Below, piece by piece: positions 1 through 10,287 of a DNA stretch of 64,000 nucleotides (positions within the stretch are counted from its first letter, which is position 1; each line of letters starts with the position of its first letter). Origin of the DNA: Garcia nutans. Lineage: Eukaryota > Streptophyta > Magnoliopsida > Malpighiales > Euphorbiaceae. The notes under the pieces were generated by a model. The model worked only from the letters and a program-made list of their open reading frames with translations, had not been told where the DNA came from and searched no databases. Both the position numbers and the translations under genes were made by a program. Location: the NCBI GenBank assembly GCA_947685225.1, contig CANTUV010000008.1:44699501-44763500 (forward strand), in the 5' to 3' direction.

Positions 1-111
1 AGTGGAGAAGGAACAAAGAACTGAAATTATCAATTTGATTGTTTTCTTTTATTTATTTTGGTATTTTAATTGCTAATTGAATTCACCTTTTACCTTTTTC
101 GAGTAGGTTTG

Positions 112-907
112 CAAAACCAAAGAAAATTGACCAAGAAAATGAAAATATTTTAGAGATTTTTCAGAAGGTGGAGGTGAATATACCTCTTTTGGATGCAATC
201 AAACAAGTACCTCGCTATGTCAAATTTCTTAAGGAGTTATTTAGTAATAAGCACAAATTGAGAAGTGATGAAAGGTGAGTGTAGGGGAGAATGTGTTGGT
301 TGTACTTCAACGTAAATTACCACCTAAATGTAAGGAATCAGGTACATTTACAATCCCTTGCATCATAGGTAATACCAGATTTGAAAGAGCCATGTTAAAT
401 TAAGGAGCTTTAATAAATGCTATGTGTCACTCTATTTATGTTTCTTTAAATCTTGGAACATTAAAAGAGACTGGTATTGTTATTCAATTAGCTGACCTTT
501 CTAATGCATATCCTAGAGGAGTTGTGGAGGATGTTCTTATGCAAGTAAATAAATTGGTATTTCCAGTTGATTTCTATATACTTAAAATGGAAGATGATAC
601 TTCACCTACTCATACTCCTATTTTGCTTGGGAGACCATTTTGGAAAATAGCCTGCGCCAAGATAGATGTTCATGGTGGAAACCTCACAATGGAGTTCGAT
701 GGAGAAGTGATTCGTTTCAATATCTTTGAAGTGATGAGGTATCCAAGTGATTTGCATGCTGATTTTTCTGTTAGTGTGATTGATTCTTTGGTGCAGGATG
801 TGTTCAATGTGCATGGTACAGATGAAATAGAAGCAATTATTACAAGATCTCTTACAATAGAAAAGATAAGGAAGAATAACAAGAAATTGAGCTTAGTGCT
901 AAGTTGA
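112..907 (+). pseudogene. Athila-like Ty3/gypsy gag C-terminus and aspartic protease fragment
   Basis: Translation from about 112 gives a gag tail with the stretch IPLLDAIKQVPRYVKFLKEL, typical of Athila/Tat gypsy polyproteins. It is followed, after stops and a frame change near 275-300, by a retropepsin-like domain (422-760) with LADLSNAYPRGVVEDVL and ILLGRPFWKIA. The active-site signature before it is destroyed: where the family has Leu-Asp-Leu-Gly-Ala, the sequence at about 392-410 reads Leu-Asn-stop-Gly-Ala, so the catalytic Asp is lost and the protease cannot work. The open stretch 422-907 starts at an internal Met and is not a real gene start. No RT follows, so this is an isolated relic. 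Assignment to a gypsy protease is firm; the Athila lineage is inferred from motif memory. Confidence 0.8.
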
Positions 908-1129
908 AAGATGCCATAGATGCTTTGAATTCTTCACCTTCGAAATTGTGACAATTTGTTGCTTCTTCGAACATTAAGAAATTGCATTATTTCCCAACAA
1001 GAACACAATATTTGAACTGAATATTTGTGTTGTTTCGAGAACTAAGAAATAATGAGTTGAAGAAATGTTTCAAATGATATTTATTCAGCAGAATTACAAT
1101 ATTATATGTATATTTAACCTCTTATTTGT

Positions 1130-1536
1130 TTCCCTTGTTTTGTATTTATCTATTCACTGAGTAGTAGTACTCACCCCCATTCATTTAACATTTTTAGATA
1201 TTTCTGGAGCATAGATTCCCAGTCATTTTCATTCCTTCTGCATGTAGAAGAGGTTGCGCCAATAGAGTTATGTTTACAGTTCGGTTTTGTTGAGATTATT
1301 ATATCATTTAGAGAACCGTAGTAAGGATGTACCTAATGATAAAAAAAATTATTATGGTTGATGTTATATGGTATATACTCTCAATATTGTGTATGTGAGA
1401 GAGATGGAATATTCAAATTATGATCGGATATTTTATAGCAGGTTTTGAATTGAGATTTACTTAATTAAGTTATAGATGAAACTCTATCCAAGTATATGTT
1501 AAGTCTATCCTAGCTTTGAAGAGTTGGGGTGTGACA
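1130..1536 (+). repeat. degenerate gypsy LTR 3' end
   Basis: The stretch with cactgagtagtagtactcac, then a segment ending in ggagcatag, and a terminal ggggtgtgaca at 1526-1536 closely parallels 9925-10287, which has the same order of motifs. This fits the 3' part of one LTR family on the + strand present twice in the window. The 5' boundary is not defined. The 220 bp before it (908-1130) hold only the decayed tail of the gypsy fragment. Confidence 0.5.
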
Positions 1537-1681
1537 AGTTAAGAGGGAACCACGTAAAAAAATATAGGCACCAAGATGGCAGCGTCATAGGGGGAGTAGT
1601 GCCCAAATGTCTTCTTATCACATATTAGGGAACGTGCACTTGTCGCTCTTTAAATAGGAACAAGATGGGCCAAATATGACA

Positions 1682-1842
1682 TGGGAGAATTTCAAGGACT
1701 ATTTTCTGCTTTGTTTTAGGCCACCCATGGGAGGTAATCCGCTAGGGGAGCTTACCAATTTAAGGCAAACATGTTCTATTGAAGAACACCAACAATTCCA
1801 GCAACTCTTGGCTCATGCAACATCTGTGAGAGCTTATCAATA
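1682..1842 (+). pseudogene. Ty3/gypsy gag fragment
   Basis: Reads WENFKDYFLLCFRPPMGGNP and then LGELTNLRQTCSIEEHQQFQ, which matches the retrotransposon gag core (tryptophan, then a PL-GEL-LRQ-SVEEY-QFQ-LL pattern). It follows directly after the LTR-like end at 1536 and stops abruptly where copia-type sequence begins at about 1847. It is therefore a truncated scrap of a gypsy element fused to an unrelated copia fragment. Confidence 0.65.
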
Positions 1843-1846
1843 AGTG

Positions 1847-2950
1847 GATTTATAGCCATTAGGAAAGGAACTAATTCTTTTACTAATCTTCACATTGCAA
1901 AGTATTTGTCATATAATAGGCTCTCTTATAAACATACAGAATTTACATCCAAAATTTCTAACTTGTTTATCCCGAGAAACATTCAGGAAGCACTTGATGA
2001 TCCAAAGTGAAAATTAGCTATTATAGAGGAGATTGATGCACTAAAGAAGAATGAAACTCGGGAGATTGTGGAATTACCAAAATATCAAAAAATAGAGGGG
2101 TGCAAATGGGTGTTTGAGATAAATTAGAAAATGTAAAGCAGATGAAAATGTAGAAAGATGTAAAGTAAGACTTGTTGCTAAAATGTTTACTCAAACTTAT
2201 GGTATTGATTACCAAGAAACTTTTACTCGGTGGCAAAATCAACTCAATTAGTGTTTATATCTCTTACAACAAATTTTAATTGGCCTTTACAACAATTGGA
2301 TGAGAAGAAATGTTTTTGAATGGTGACTCAAATGAAGAAGTATTCATGTGCTCTCCTCCAGGTTTTGAAAGTACCATTAGCCAAAATAAAGCATTCAAGC
2401 TCAAAAAGTCTTTATATAGCCTTAAACAGCCTCCCATAGCTTAGTTTGAATGTTTTGGGAAAGCAGTTAAAGGCTATGGATATCGCCAAAGTCAAGCTGA
2501 TCATACTACATTTTATAAGCATTCTAATAAAGGCGAAAATGCAATGTTAATTGTATATGTACATGATATGATTTTGACAGATGATGATTTCAACAAATTA
2601 TTAATGCTAAAGAAAATATTAGTTGAGGAGTTTAAAATTGAAGACCTAGGAGAGTTGAAGTACTTTCTAGTTATGGAATTTGCTAGATCAAGAGAATGTA
2701 TATTTGTAAATCAAAGAAAATATATTCTTGATTTACTCAATGAAACATGCTTTTTGGGATTTAGAGCAGCTGAGACTCCAATGGAAATGTAACCACTTGC
2801 TGAAGCAAAAAGCAAGGTGTTGTAGCACGAAGTAGTGTTGAAGCCGAACTTAGGTCTCTTGCACATGGTACTTGTGAAAAATAAATGTGGATTAAAAGAT
2901 TACTAGAAGAATCGCAGATCTCATTTTTACAGCCTATGAAAGTATATTGT
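1847..2950 (+). pseudogene. Ty1/copia reverse transcriptase / RNase H fragment
   Basis: In several frames the translation follows copia pol: the region before RT (YLSYNRLSYKHTEF, NIQEALDDPK), RT fingers and palm (CSPPGFEST, KLKKSLYSLKQPP), the metal-binding box as YVHD near 2560 where YVDD is usual, and LGELKYFLVMEFARS. RNase H sequence (GVVARSSVEAELRSLAHGT, 2818-2875) follows at once after the RT C-terminus. The connection domain of about 100 residues is therefore missing through an internal deletion near 2795-2815. Many stops (2007, 2125 and others) make it dead. The sequence ends in the middle of the conserved Tyr-Cys-Asp-Asn motif at 2950, where the palindrome begins. Confidence 0.85.
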
Positions 2951-2957
2951 GTAACAC

Positions 2958-3330
2958 CCCGGCTCCACCCAGCCCGTGGACTCAGCCATGCAAGGAGTAT
3001 CGAGCATGTCACAGTCTGCTTCCCCTCATGGGTCCACGGCAGGAATTTGTTTATTTGGCCCCTAAGGGTCCCCTCCTTCGTTTCAATCCTGAGACCTCTC
3101 CCTCAAGAGCATCTCAAGGAACAAACGAGTACCATTTCTTCTAGTAGAAGATATGGTACTCGTTTGTTCCTTGAGATGCTCTTGAGGGAGAGGTCTCAGG
3201 ATCGAAATGAGGAAGGCGACCCTTAGGGGCCAAATAAACAAATTCCTATCATGGACCCATGAGGGGAAGCAGACTATGACATGCTCGATATGCCTTGCGT
3301 GGCTGAGTCCACAGGTTGGGTGGGGCCGGG
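2958..3330. repeat. 373-bp near-perfect palindrome (foldback/MITE-like)
   Basis: Left arm 2958-3143 and right arm 3145-3330 are reverse complements with only scattered mismatches, centred at 3144 (cttctagtagaag). Arm landmarks are ggactcagccatgcaagg, tttatttggcccctaagg and gaacaaacgagtaccat. The left arm is preceded by gtgtaacacc, which resembles the start of the LTRs nearby. No internal coding sequence exists. It could be a foldback element, a Tourist-like MITE, or two LTR ends joined head to head. A single half copy lies at 5133-5323. Confidence 0.85.
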
Positions 3331-3345
3331 AAAATCTAAAATAAA

Positions 3346-5132
3346 TGTAACACCCCTATACGCTATATACATACCATACATATACCCCATATACGTATAA
3401 TATAAATATAAAATATAAGGATGTCACGTTACAGTGTTGTTTAAACCCTTAACTTAGTTCCACATCAACCATATATTTAATAAAAGAACATTTTCCATTA
3501 TCGAATCTCATTCTTTTAAGAGTAACATTTCCAAAATCGTTATACTTTTTATTCGATTACATATATACAATTATACATTGTCTTTTCCAAAATCCAGTTA
3601 TATACATATACATATGATCAAAATACAACATAACAAGATTGTACATGCATGCACCACCTTCTAGTTGGTCTCGAAGCACTCCTGCTCTGCTTGTGGCACA
3701 ACTGTCTGACTCTCGAATCAGCACTCTACTCACGTGCATGATTCCCACAACCGCGCTAAGCTTGAAAGCTTAGTGGTACATATAAACAACATATACATAC
3801 ATTGATCCCATATGACATACTCATACACATATATTATACACATACACAAATATATGTTTGGGAATCATATCCCATACTCATACATAATTACACTATTGGA
3901 TCCAATACCTTTGTATAATTATCATGTCCGGTTAACACAGTCTCAAGGTCCATCTTTGCTCTGAACCATCACAAATCTCAATCATATGACCTAGCATTGC
4001 TCAGGTCAAGACCTAGCTCTGCTCAGGTTCATCAATATATGCATCTCAAGGCCTAGCTCTGCTCAGAACTTCTCATGCATATCAAATCAATCTCAACACA
4101 ACTGGATAAGTAATTGTATAGGCTACACACATACAACATCACATGCTCATTACTCTATGCTTTTCCTGTGATCGCCACTATTCATGATCACTTCACATCA
4201 TTATTTCACATCATGCATACATAAACTACACTCATCATATGACTCAATTAACATACATACACTTCCATTTAATATAATCAACATAATATAAAAAGATATA
4301 GCCATGGAAGCCTCAAACCATACTCATATAACATAAAATGAAGCTCTAAATGTTGGCAAACCAACCCCATGGTCATGGCATTCAATAGCCATGCCCGTGG
4401 GATGTGAAACAAGGCTATAAATCACCATTGAGTACCCCCACGGTCGTGGCACTCAACCCCCATGGCCGTGGCATTCATTTTGCTTCTGTTTCCTCACTAT
4501 TTTCACACGAAACAGCTCCACCTCAAAGCCCATGACCGTGGCACTGCATGGCCATGCCCATGGCAATCCAGAATCACTCTTTCACCCCATTTTCATCAAC
4601 ATAACACACACATAACTTAAGGAAGAAAATATGTACAAACCTTGGCTATCCCAAGCTTACTCTTCTCCACTTGATCCCTCTTGGCCTAAACACAACATCA
4701 TCAACAACAATCATCATTATAATTCATACAATCATCCATATACTAATTCACTCAATTCCAACTCATCTCTACAAAACCCTTATTCTTTTCTTATCACCCT
4801 TTTTCCCAAATTGCACTATCCATCATCATCCTCAACATCTAATCATGTTTTCATCATCTATATCTCAACACAATAATAAAACTATCCATATCACTCATAT
4901 ATTTAAAATCTATAAAAATAAGCTTAGAAATGAACACTTACTTGAGTTTATTGTTAAACCTTCAATATCCACTTAAATCCTCTTGAAATCCCTTGTGAAT
5001 TTGGTGTATAAATGAATAAAATCAAGCTCCCCTCACTCTCTCTCAACTTCCACGGCCATGGAACAAAAGAAGGAGAAGAAGAAAATATCCTCTTCCTTTT
5101 AATTCCATACTTATCTATATATATATATATAT
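3346..5132 (-). repeat. truncated Tekay-type LTR (solo LTR fragment)
   Basis: Starts tgtaacacccctatacgc and then shares, in order, aaggatgtcacg, the box caccttctagttggtctcg, and the paired motif cgcgctaagc...gcttagtggtac with the complete solo LTRs at 10288 and 36024. The family is read on the - strand (TGTAAYATCC at its 5' end). About 400 bp of the end that should finish in attaca is missing: the sequence breaks in a (TA)n run at 5120-5132 and the half palindrome begins. A GC-richer zone at 4370-4565 repeats the word catggccgtgg, counterpart of the variable repeats in the other LTRs. No internal retroelement sequence adjoins it. Confidence 0.75.
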
Positions 5133-5323
5133 TACTAGAAGAAATGGCACTCGTTTGGTTCTAAAAACTCCCTTAAGGGAGAGGTCTTGGGATTGAAATG
5201 GGGGAGGCGACTCTTAGGAGCCAAATAAATAAATTCCTGCCGTGGACCCGTGAGGGGAAGCGGACTGTGACATGCTCAGTACGCCTTGCGTGGCTGAGTC
5301 CAAGGGGCTGGGTGGGGCCAGGG
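5133..5323. repeat. half copy of the palindrome arm
   Basis: From ctagaagaaatgg to tggggccaggg this matches the right arm of the palindrome at 3145-3330, beginning at its centre of symmetry. The left arm is absent. It directly abuts copia gag sequence at about 5330 and replaces the copia 5' LTR, primer site and gag start. Confidence 0.8.
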
Positions 5324-5329
5324 AAGTAG

Positions 5330-6160
5330 TTGAGAAAATTTTTAAAGAACCTGAAAATGTGGAAATATTGAATCAAGCCCAAAAAGATGCACTGGAGAAG
5401 GAGAGAAAGAAAGATCAATGTGCACTCACTATCATCCATCAAGGTTTGGATGATGATATATTTGAAAAAGTTGCAAATGACACGATGTCCAAGAAAGCAT
5501 GGGAGACTTCAAAACTCTATTATGGGAGTTAAAAAAGTGAAGAAAGTTCGACTTCAAACTCTAAGGGCTGAGTTTGAATCACTCTTGATGAAGGAGAGTG
5601 AAACCATAGCAGATTACACCACAAGACTATTGGTATGGTGAATCAAATGAAGAGACTTGGAGTAACCATACAAGATGTTCGTGTGGCTGAGAAGATTTTG
5701 TGCTCTCTCAACACAAAGTTCAATCATGTAGTGGTTGCTATCGAAGAGTCTAAAGATTTGGAGAAAATGACAATTGATGAATTGTGTGGATCATTATGAG
5801 CCCACGAAAAGAGAATGAACCGTGGCAAGCAAGAGCAAGTTGAGCAAGCCTTGCTATCAAAATTATCATCCAAATTTAGAGATGATTCTTCCACAAAAGG
5901 AGGCCATGGTTAACTACATGGAAGAGGTCGAGGTCATGGACGTTTACGTGGACGTGGTCAAGGAAGAGGTGAGCAGAACTCCTCTAATGAAATAGAGATC
6001 AAAATTTTCAAAGAGGACATGGAAGAGGAAGAGGAAGAAATAACTATAGAAGATACAATGGTCAGAGAAATGACAAATCTCAAATAGAATGTTATTCTTG
6101 CGGCAAGTATGGTCATTACTCTTAGGAATGTCAAACAGCGGGAATTGAGGATGAAACAAA
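5330..6160 (+). pseudogene. Ty1/copia gag (UBN2-type) with zinc knuckle
   Basis: Capsid-like helices (CALTIIHQGLDDDIFEKVAN, MSKKAWETSKLYYGS) match the copia UBN2 gag family, followed by VKKVRLQTLRAEFESLLMKE and a Gly/Arg-rich linker (5905-5975). A CCHC zinc knuckle lies at 6090-6131 (C-x2-C-x4-H-x4-C, all four ligands present), but its tryptophan-like position is a TAG stop at 6123. Other breaks are a stop at 5530, a frame change near 5640 and TGA at 5797. The gag N-terminus is missing because the half palindrome precedes it. Confidence 0.85.
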
Positions 6161-7300
6161 ACTTGTGAAACACATCAATGATGCAGAAGAGCTAGCTTTA
6201 TTTCTTTCTTTTAAGGAAGAAGCCATGGGAGAGTAGAACACATGGTACCTTGATAATGGAGCCAGTAATCACATGATTGATGATAAAAGCAAGTTCGTAG
6301 AACTTAATACCAAAGTGATCGGCAATGTACGCTTTGGTGATAATACAAAAGTGGAAATTAAAGGCAGGGGAACTATCTTGTTTAAGACAAGAAATGGAGG
6401 TCATAAGATTCTTCACGATGTTTATTATATTCCCAAGTTAAAGAGCAATATTTTGAATATTGGACAACTAATAGAGAATGGTTGCAAAATCATCGTGGAG
6501 GATGACATGCTTCAGCTCAAATATCATAATCGTAGCCTTTTTGCAAAGGTTATTATGACAAAGAATAGAATGTTCAAATTAGACCTCCAAACAACAGAAG
6601 CGATATGTTTGAAGACTTCTGTGGATGATTCATCATGGATTTAGGACATGAGATTTGGCCACTTAAATTTTGAAAGTCCGAAAGCTTTAGAAGGAAAGAA
6701 AATGGTGAAAGCCCTTCCAAAAATTGATAATCCAGATCAATTGTGTGAAGGGTGTTTACTTGGAAAGCATTCAAGGAAGAGCTTCCCCAAGCAATCTATC
6801 TCAAGAGCCACCATTCCACTTCAACTTATCCATGCAGATGTATGTGGTCTAATCAATCCTCCATCTCTTGGTAAAAGTTGTTACTTTGTGTTATTTATTG
6901 ATGATTATAGTAGAAGACTTGGGTTTATTTCTTAAAAAATAAATCTGAGGCTTTTGATTCTTTCAAAAGATTTAAAGTTCTTGTTCAAAAGGAGAGTGGA
7001 TATGAAATTAAATCTCTCAGAACTGATAGAGGAGGAGGGGTTACTTCTAATGAGTTCAAAAGCTTTTGTGAATTGCATGGATATCAATGTTTTCTAATAG
7101 TTCCGGGATCACCTCAACAAAACAAAGTAGCTGAACGAAAGAATCGGATGATACTGAATATGTTAAGAGCTATGCTAATAAGCAAAAATATGCCAAAAGA
7201 ATTCTAGGCTGAAGCATTGCATGTGCCATATAACTTTCAAATCAGAGTCCAACAAAGAGCTTGACAAATGTGACCCCATAAGAAGCCTAGAGTAGAGAGA
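6161..7300 (+). pseudogene. Ty1/copia protease, GAG-pre-integrase and integrase
   Basis: The protease starts with WYLDNGASNHM at 6243 (catalytic Asp kept, usual Ser/Thr after it is Asn). The GAG-pre-integrase zinc region follows at 6645-6790 (FGHLNF, LCEGCLLGKHSRKSF); its first conserved His is lost next to a TAG at 6642. The integrase core (6820-7260) retains the three acidic residues: HADVCG near 6832, TDRGGG near 7021 and VAERKNR near 7128. Stops sit at 6234, 6642 and 7205 (the last replaces the Trp of PKEFWAEA), and there is a frameshift near 6930. Together with the blocks on either side it is one copia polyprotein in the usual order GAG-PR-IN-RT-RH. Confidence 0.88.
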
Positions 7301-8595
7301 AGCAGGTGTGTCCCATTTGCAAGTTTTTGAATCTATTGCTTATGTGCATGTTCCAAATCAAGAGAGATCAAAGCTTGATGATAGAAGTGAGAAGTTTGTC
7401 TTCATTAGCTATGATGAGAACTCAAAAGGGTACAGGTTGTTTAATCCAAACAATGGAAAGATCGTGACTAGCAGAGATATGGAGTTCGATGAAGGAAAAT
7501 CATAGGACTGGAGTTCACAAAAGGAAGGATCATATGATTTCCTATCTTATTTTAAAGATGAAGAACTTACTAATCAAGAAGTTGAAGCTACTCCACTAGC
7601 TTCACCAATTCCATCATCCTAGGCATCGTCATCTTTAACTTTAACTTCCTCGAGTTCAAGTGGTGGTCCAAGGAGATACCAGAGTCTTACATACATTTAT
7701 GATGAAACTGAAAGGCTTAATGATAGAAACTTTCTATGTTTTCTTGCAGATGTTGAACTATTGAGTTTTGAAGAAGCATGTAAAGATGAGTGGTGTATTA
7801 AAGCCATGAATGAAGAGATTCATTCAATAAAAAAGAATGACACTTGGGGACTTGTTTCTCTTTAAAATGGTCATTAACCAATTGGAGTTAAGTGGATATA
7901 CAAGGCCAAGAAGGATGCTAAAGGTCAAGTTGAGAGATATAAAGCGAGACTTGTTGTGAAAGGATACAAAAAAAAAAAACAAGGTATCGACTATAAAGAA
8001 GTATTTGCTCTTGTTGCTCGCATGGAAACCATCAGACTGTTGATTTCATTTGCAGCCCAAAATCAATGAAAAATCCACCAACTAGATGTTAAGTCAGCCT
8101 TTCTGAATGGCTATCTTGAGGAGGAAGTATTTGTTGAACAACCCGAGGGGTATGTTATTAAAGGGCATGAAGATAAAGTGCTAAAGTTAAAAAATGCATT
8201 GTACGGGCTCAAACAAGCACTAAGGGCTTAGAACAGTCGAATTGATAAGTACTTCCAAGACAATGGTGTTCGGAGATGTATGCATGAGTATGCTCTCTAT
8301 ATGAAGAAAGAACAAGGAGATATTTTATTTGTTTGTATCTATGTTGATGATCTTATTTTCACAGGCAATAATCCCAAAATGTTCAACAATTTCAAGAAGG
8401 CAATGGCACAAGAACTTGAGATGAGTGACATGGGTCTGATGCCTTACTATCTGGGAATGGAAGTAAAACAAATAGAAGGTGGGATATTCATCTCACAAGA
8501 AGGCTATTCACAGGAGATACTCAAGAAGTTTAACATGTTAGAATGCAAGCCTGTCAGTACCCCATGGAGAATGGAGCAAAGCTATCAACAGTCTT
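7301..8595 (+). pseudogene. Ty1/copia reverse transcriptase
   Basis: An integrase C-terminal/linker segment (FVFISYDENSKGYRLFNP, 7397-7452) leads into RT, beginning about 7740 with SFEEACKDEWCIKAMNEEI. RT motifs present are KARLVVKGY, QLDVKSAFLNGYLEEEVFV (8075-8132), LYGLKQALRA, and the catalytic YVDD at 8340-8351. It ends with the usual FNMLECKPVSTP at 8530-8565. Stops at 7863, 7875, 8067 and 8229 replace conserved residues (two are Trp codons), and a run of ten A at 7970-7979 sits in a disrupted spot. The catalytic residues are intact, so decay is recent or mild compared with the fragment at 1847-2950. Confidence 0.88.
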
Positions 8596-9256
8596 GTAGG
8601 ACGTTTGAGATATTTGACTTGGCCAGATATCCTATTGTCAGTAGGATTAGTGAGTTGTTTCATGGAAAAACCCTCAGTATCTCATATGAAAGCGGCTAAG
8701 AGGATTTTGCATTATCTTAAAGGTACAAGTGATTATGAAAGCTTTTACTCATCTTCTTATGATTTCAAGTTGATGGGTTACTATGATAGTGATTTTGCTG
8801 GAGACATTAATGATAGAAAAAGCACTACTGATTTGTGTTCTTGTTGGGAAATAATGCAATTTCTTAGTGTTCGAAGAAGCAACAAATTGTCACACTTTCG
8901 ACTTGCAAGTCTAAATATGTTGCAGCTACTTCTTATGCATGTCATGCTATTTTGTTGTGGAGATTGCTCAAAGTACTCTACTTGGAGCAAAGTGAACCAA
9001 CTAAAATCATGATTGACAATAAATCAGCTCAGCCTTAGCTAGAAATTCAGTGTTTCATGATCGAAGCAAGCATATTGACACAAGGTATAATTTCATTCGA
9101 GAATGTATTGAGAAGAGAGAAGTTGAATTGGACTATGTGAAAACAAGTGATCAGATTGTTGACATCTTCATAAAACTGTTGAAGTATGAAAGTTTTCAGC
9201 AATTAAGAATGAGGCTCGGGTTGATGAGAAGTTCAAGTTTACAGGGGGATGTTAAA
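8596..9256 (+). pseudogene. Ty1/copia RNase H and C-terminus
   Basis: Contains AAKRILHYLKGTSDYESFY, the metal-binding DSDFAGDINDRKST (8790-8830), and the C-terminal block FHDRSKHIDTRYNFIRECIE (9051-9110) and YVKTSDQIVDIFIKLL. The end, SSLQGDVK-stop at 9258, is the typical copia polyprotein terminus placed at the polypurine tract. Frame changes near 8600, 8870 and 9010 break it. Confidence 0.85.
9242..9249 (+). promoter_or_regulatory. polypurine tract of the copia element
   Basis: The octamer caggggga lies directly before tgttaaataat, a TG-starting LTR. A purine run overlapping the last codons of pol and touching the 3' LTR is the usual plus-strand priming site in copia elements. Confidence 0.7.
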
Positions 9257-9530
9257 TAATAAACTTGAAACAAGTTACAAAATAAATTAGAATTAAATTA
9301 AGTATGTTATAAGAATTTTTATGATATATATTTATGATTTGTTAAAAAATTTTATGATGAAAATCGGTTTATAAAGAAATTTGAAATGAGAAAATCTTAT
9401 TTATGAATATATTTAAAATGGTAACAAATAATGGTATGTTGATGTTTGAATTATAAAAATAATGATTATTTATGAATATAGCTGAATAAATACACTGGAT
9501 ACACTCATTATATATTTTCTAATAGAGGCA
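9250..9530 (+). repeat. start of copia 3' LTR (extent uncertain)
   Basis: Begins TGTTAAATAAT directly after the polypurine tract. The sequence is AT-rich with no coding content. The 3' boundary cannot be fixed because no 5' LTR is present for comparison; by about 9530 motifs of a different gypsy LTR appear. Confidence 0.5.
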
Positions 9531-10287
9531 CCCGTGATGACGGGGTGTTAAAAAAATTGATGGATTGCGATTATGATACCAATGCTTGGTATACATATCG
9601 CATTTGGGGGCGGCTCTGCACATGTGTTTGACTATGATTATTTGCTCTTAGGTTGTTATCGTCTTTATTGCTCCCAAGATGTTAGGATTTGCCCTTAGGC
9701 TGTAGTAAGTATATATTTATTTGTGCCTAAGTTGTTACGTAATCTATGGACTATATATTTTGAGTATATGAAAGTATATGTTTGATTTTATGAAGAATAT
9801 TAAGAAATTATTTAATACGATTATAATAAAAAAATATGATATTTATATAACTGTATGAATTTTATATTATTAAGTATATGTGAAAAACCTTATTTGTTCC
9901 CACTTTATTATATAATTATTTTCTCACTGAGTAGTTGGATTCACCTTTTTAATATATTAACATTTTTAGATATTTTTGGAGCATAGTTTTTTTTTTCTTT
10001 CCATCTGCGTGTAAAAGAGGTTGGGCCTATATTTTAGTATTTGTCAATTGGTTTTATTTATGGAATATTTATATTATTGTGTTGAATAAGAATAAAGATG
10101 TATTTAAAGATATCGGTAATTGTTAAATGATGAGATAGATATATGTATTTCAAGAATATTAAGTATTTGGATTTATGAATTATTATTATTAGGAAGTTTT
10201 ATATTATGATTTTTCTTAAATAATTAGAAGAGACATGATCATATTATAAGTTTAGTCCACCCTTAGGATTAAAAGAATGGGGTATGA
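9531..10287 (+). repeat. gypsy LTR remnant, second copy of the family at 1130-1536
   Basis: Contains ggcacccgtgatgacggggt, two partial repeats around cttaggttgttatcg and cttaggctgtagtaag, then ctcactgagtagttggattc and ggagcatag as in 1130-1536. Its last bases, ggggtatga at 10279-10287, are interrupted by the solo LTR; after that LTR and its TSD the sequence resumes as caaga, restoring an end like the ggggtgtgacaag of the first copy. Confidence 0.55.

Noticed and set aside
2885..3226. 113-codon open frame on +
   Set aside because: Runs from copia RNase H remnants into the left arm of the palindrome; a chance fusion frame.
5173..5532. Open frames on both strands across 5173-5532
   Set aside because: They start in the half palindrome; only the part after 5330 on + is real copia gag.
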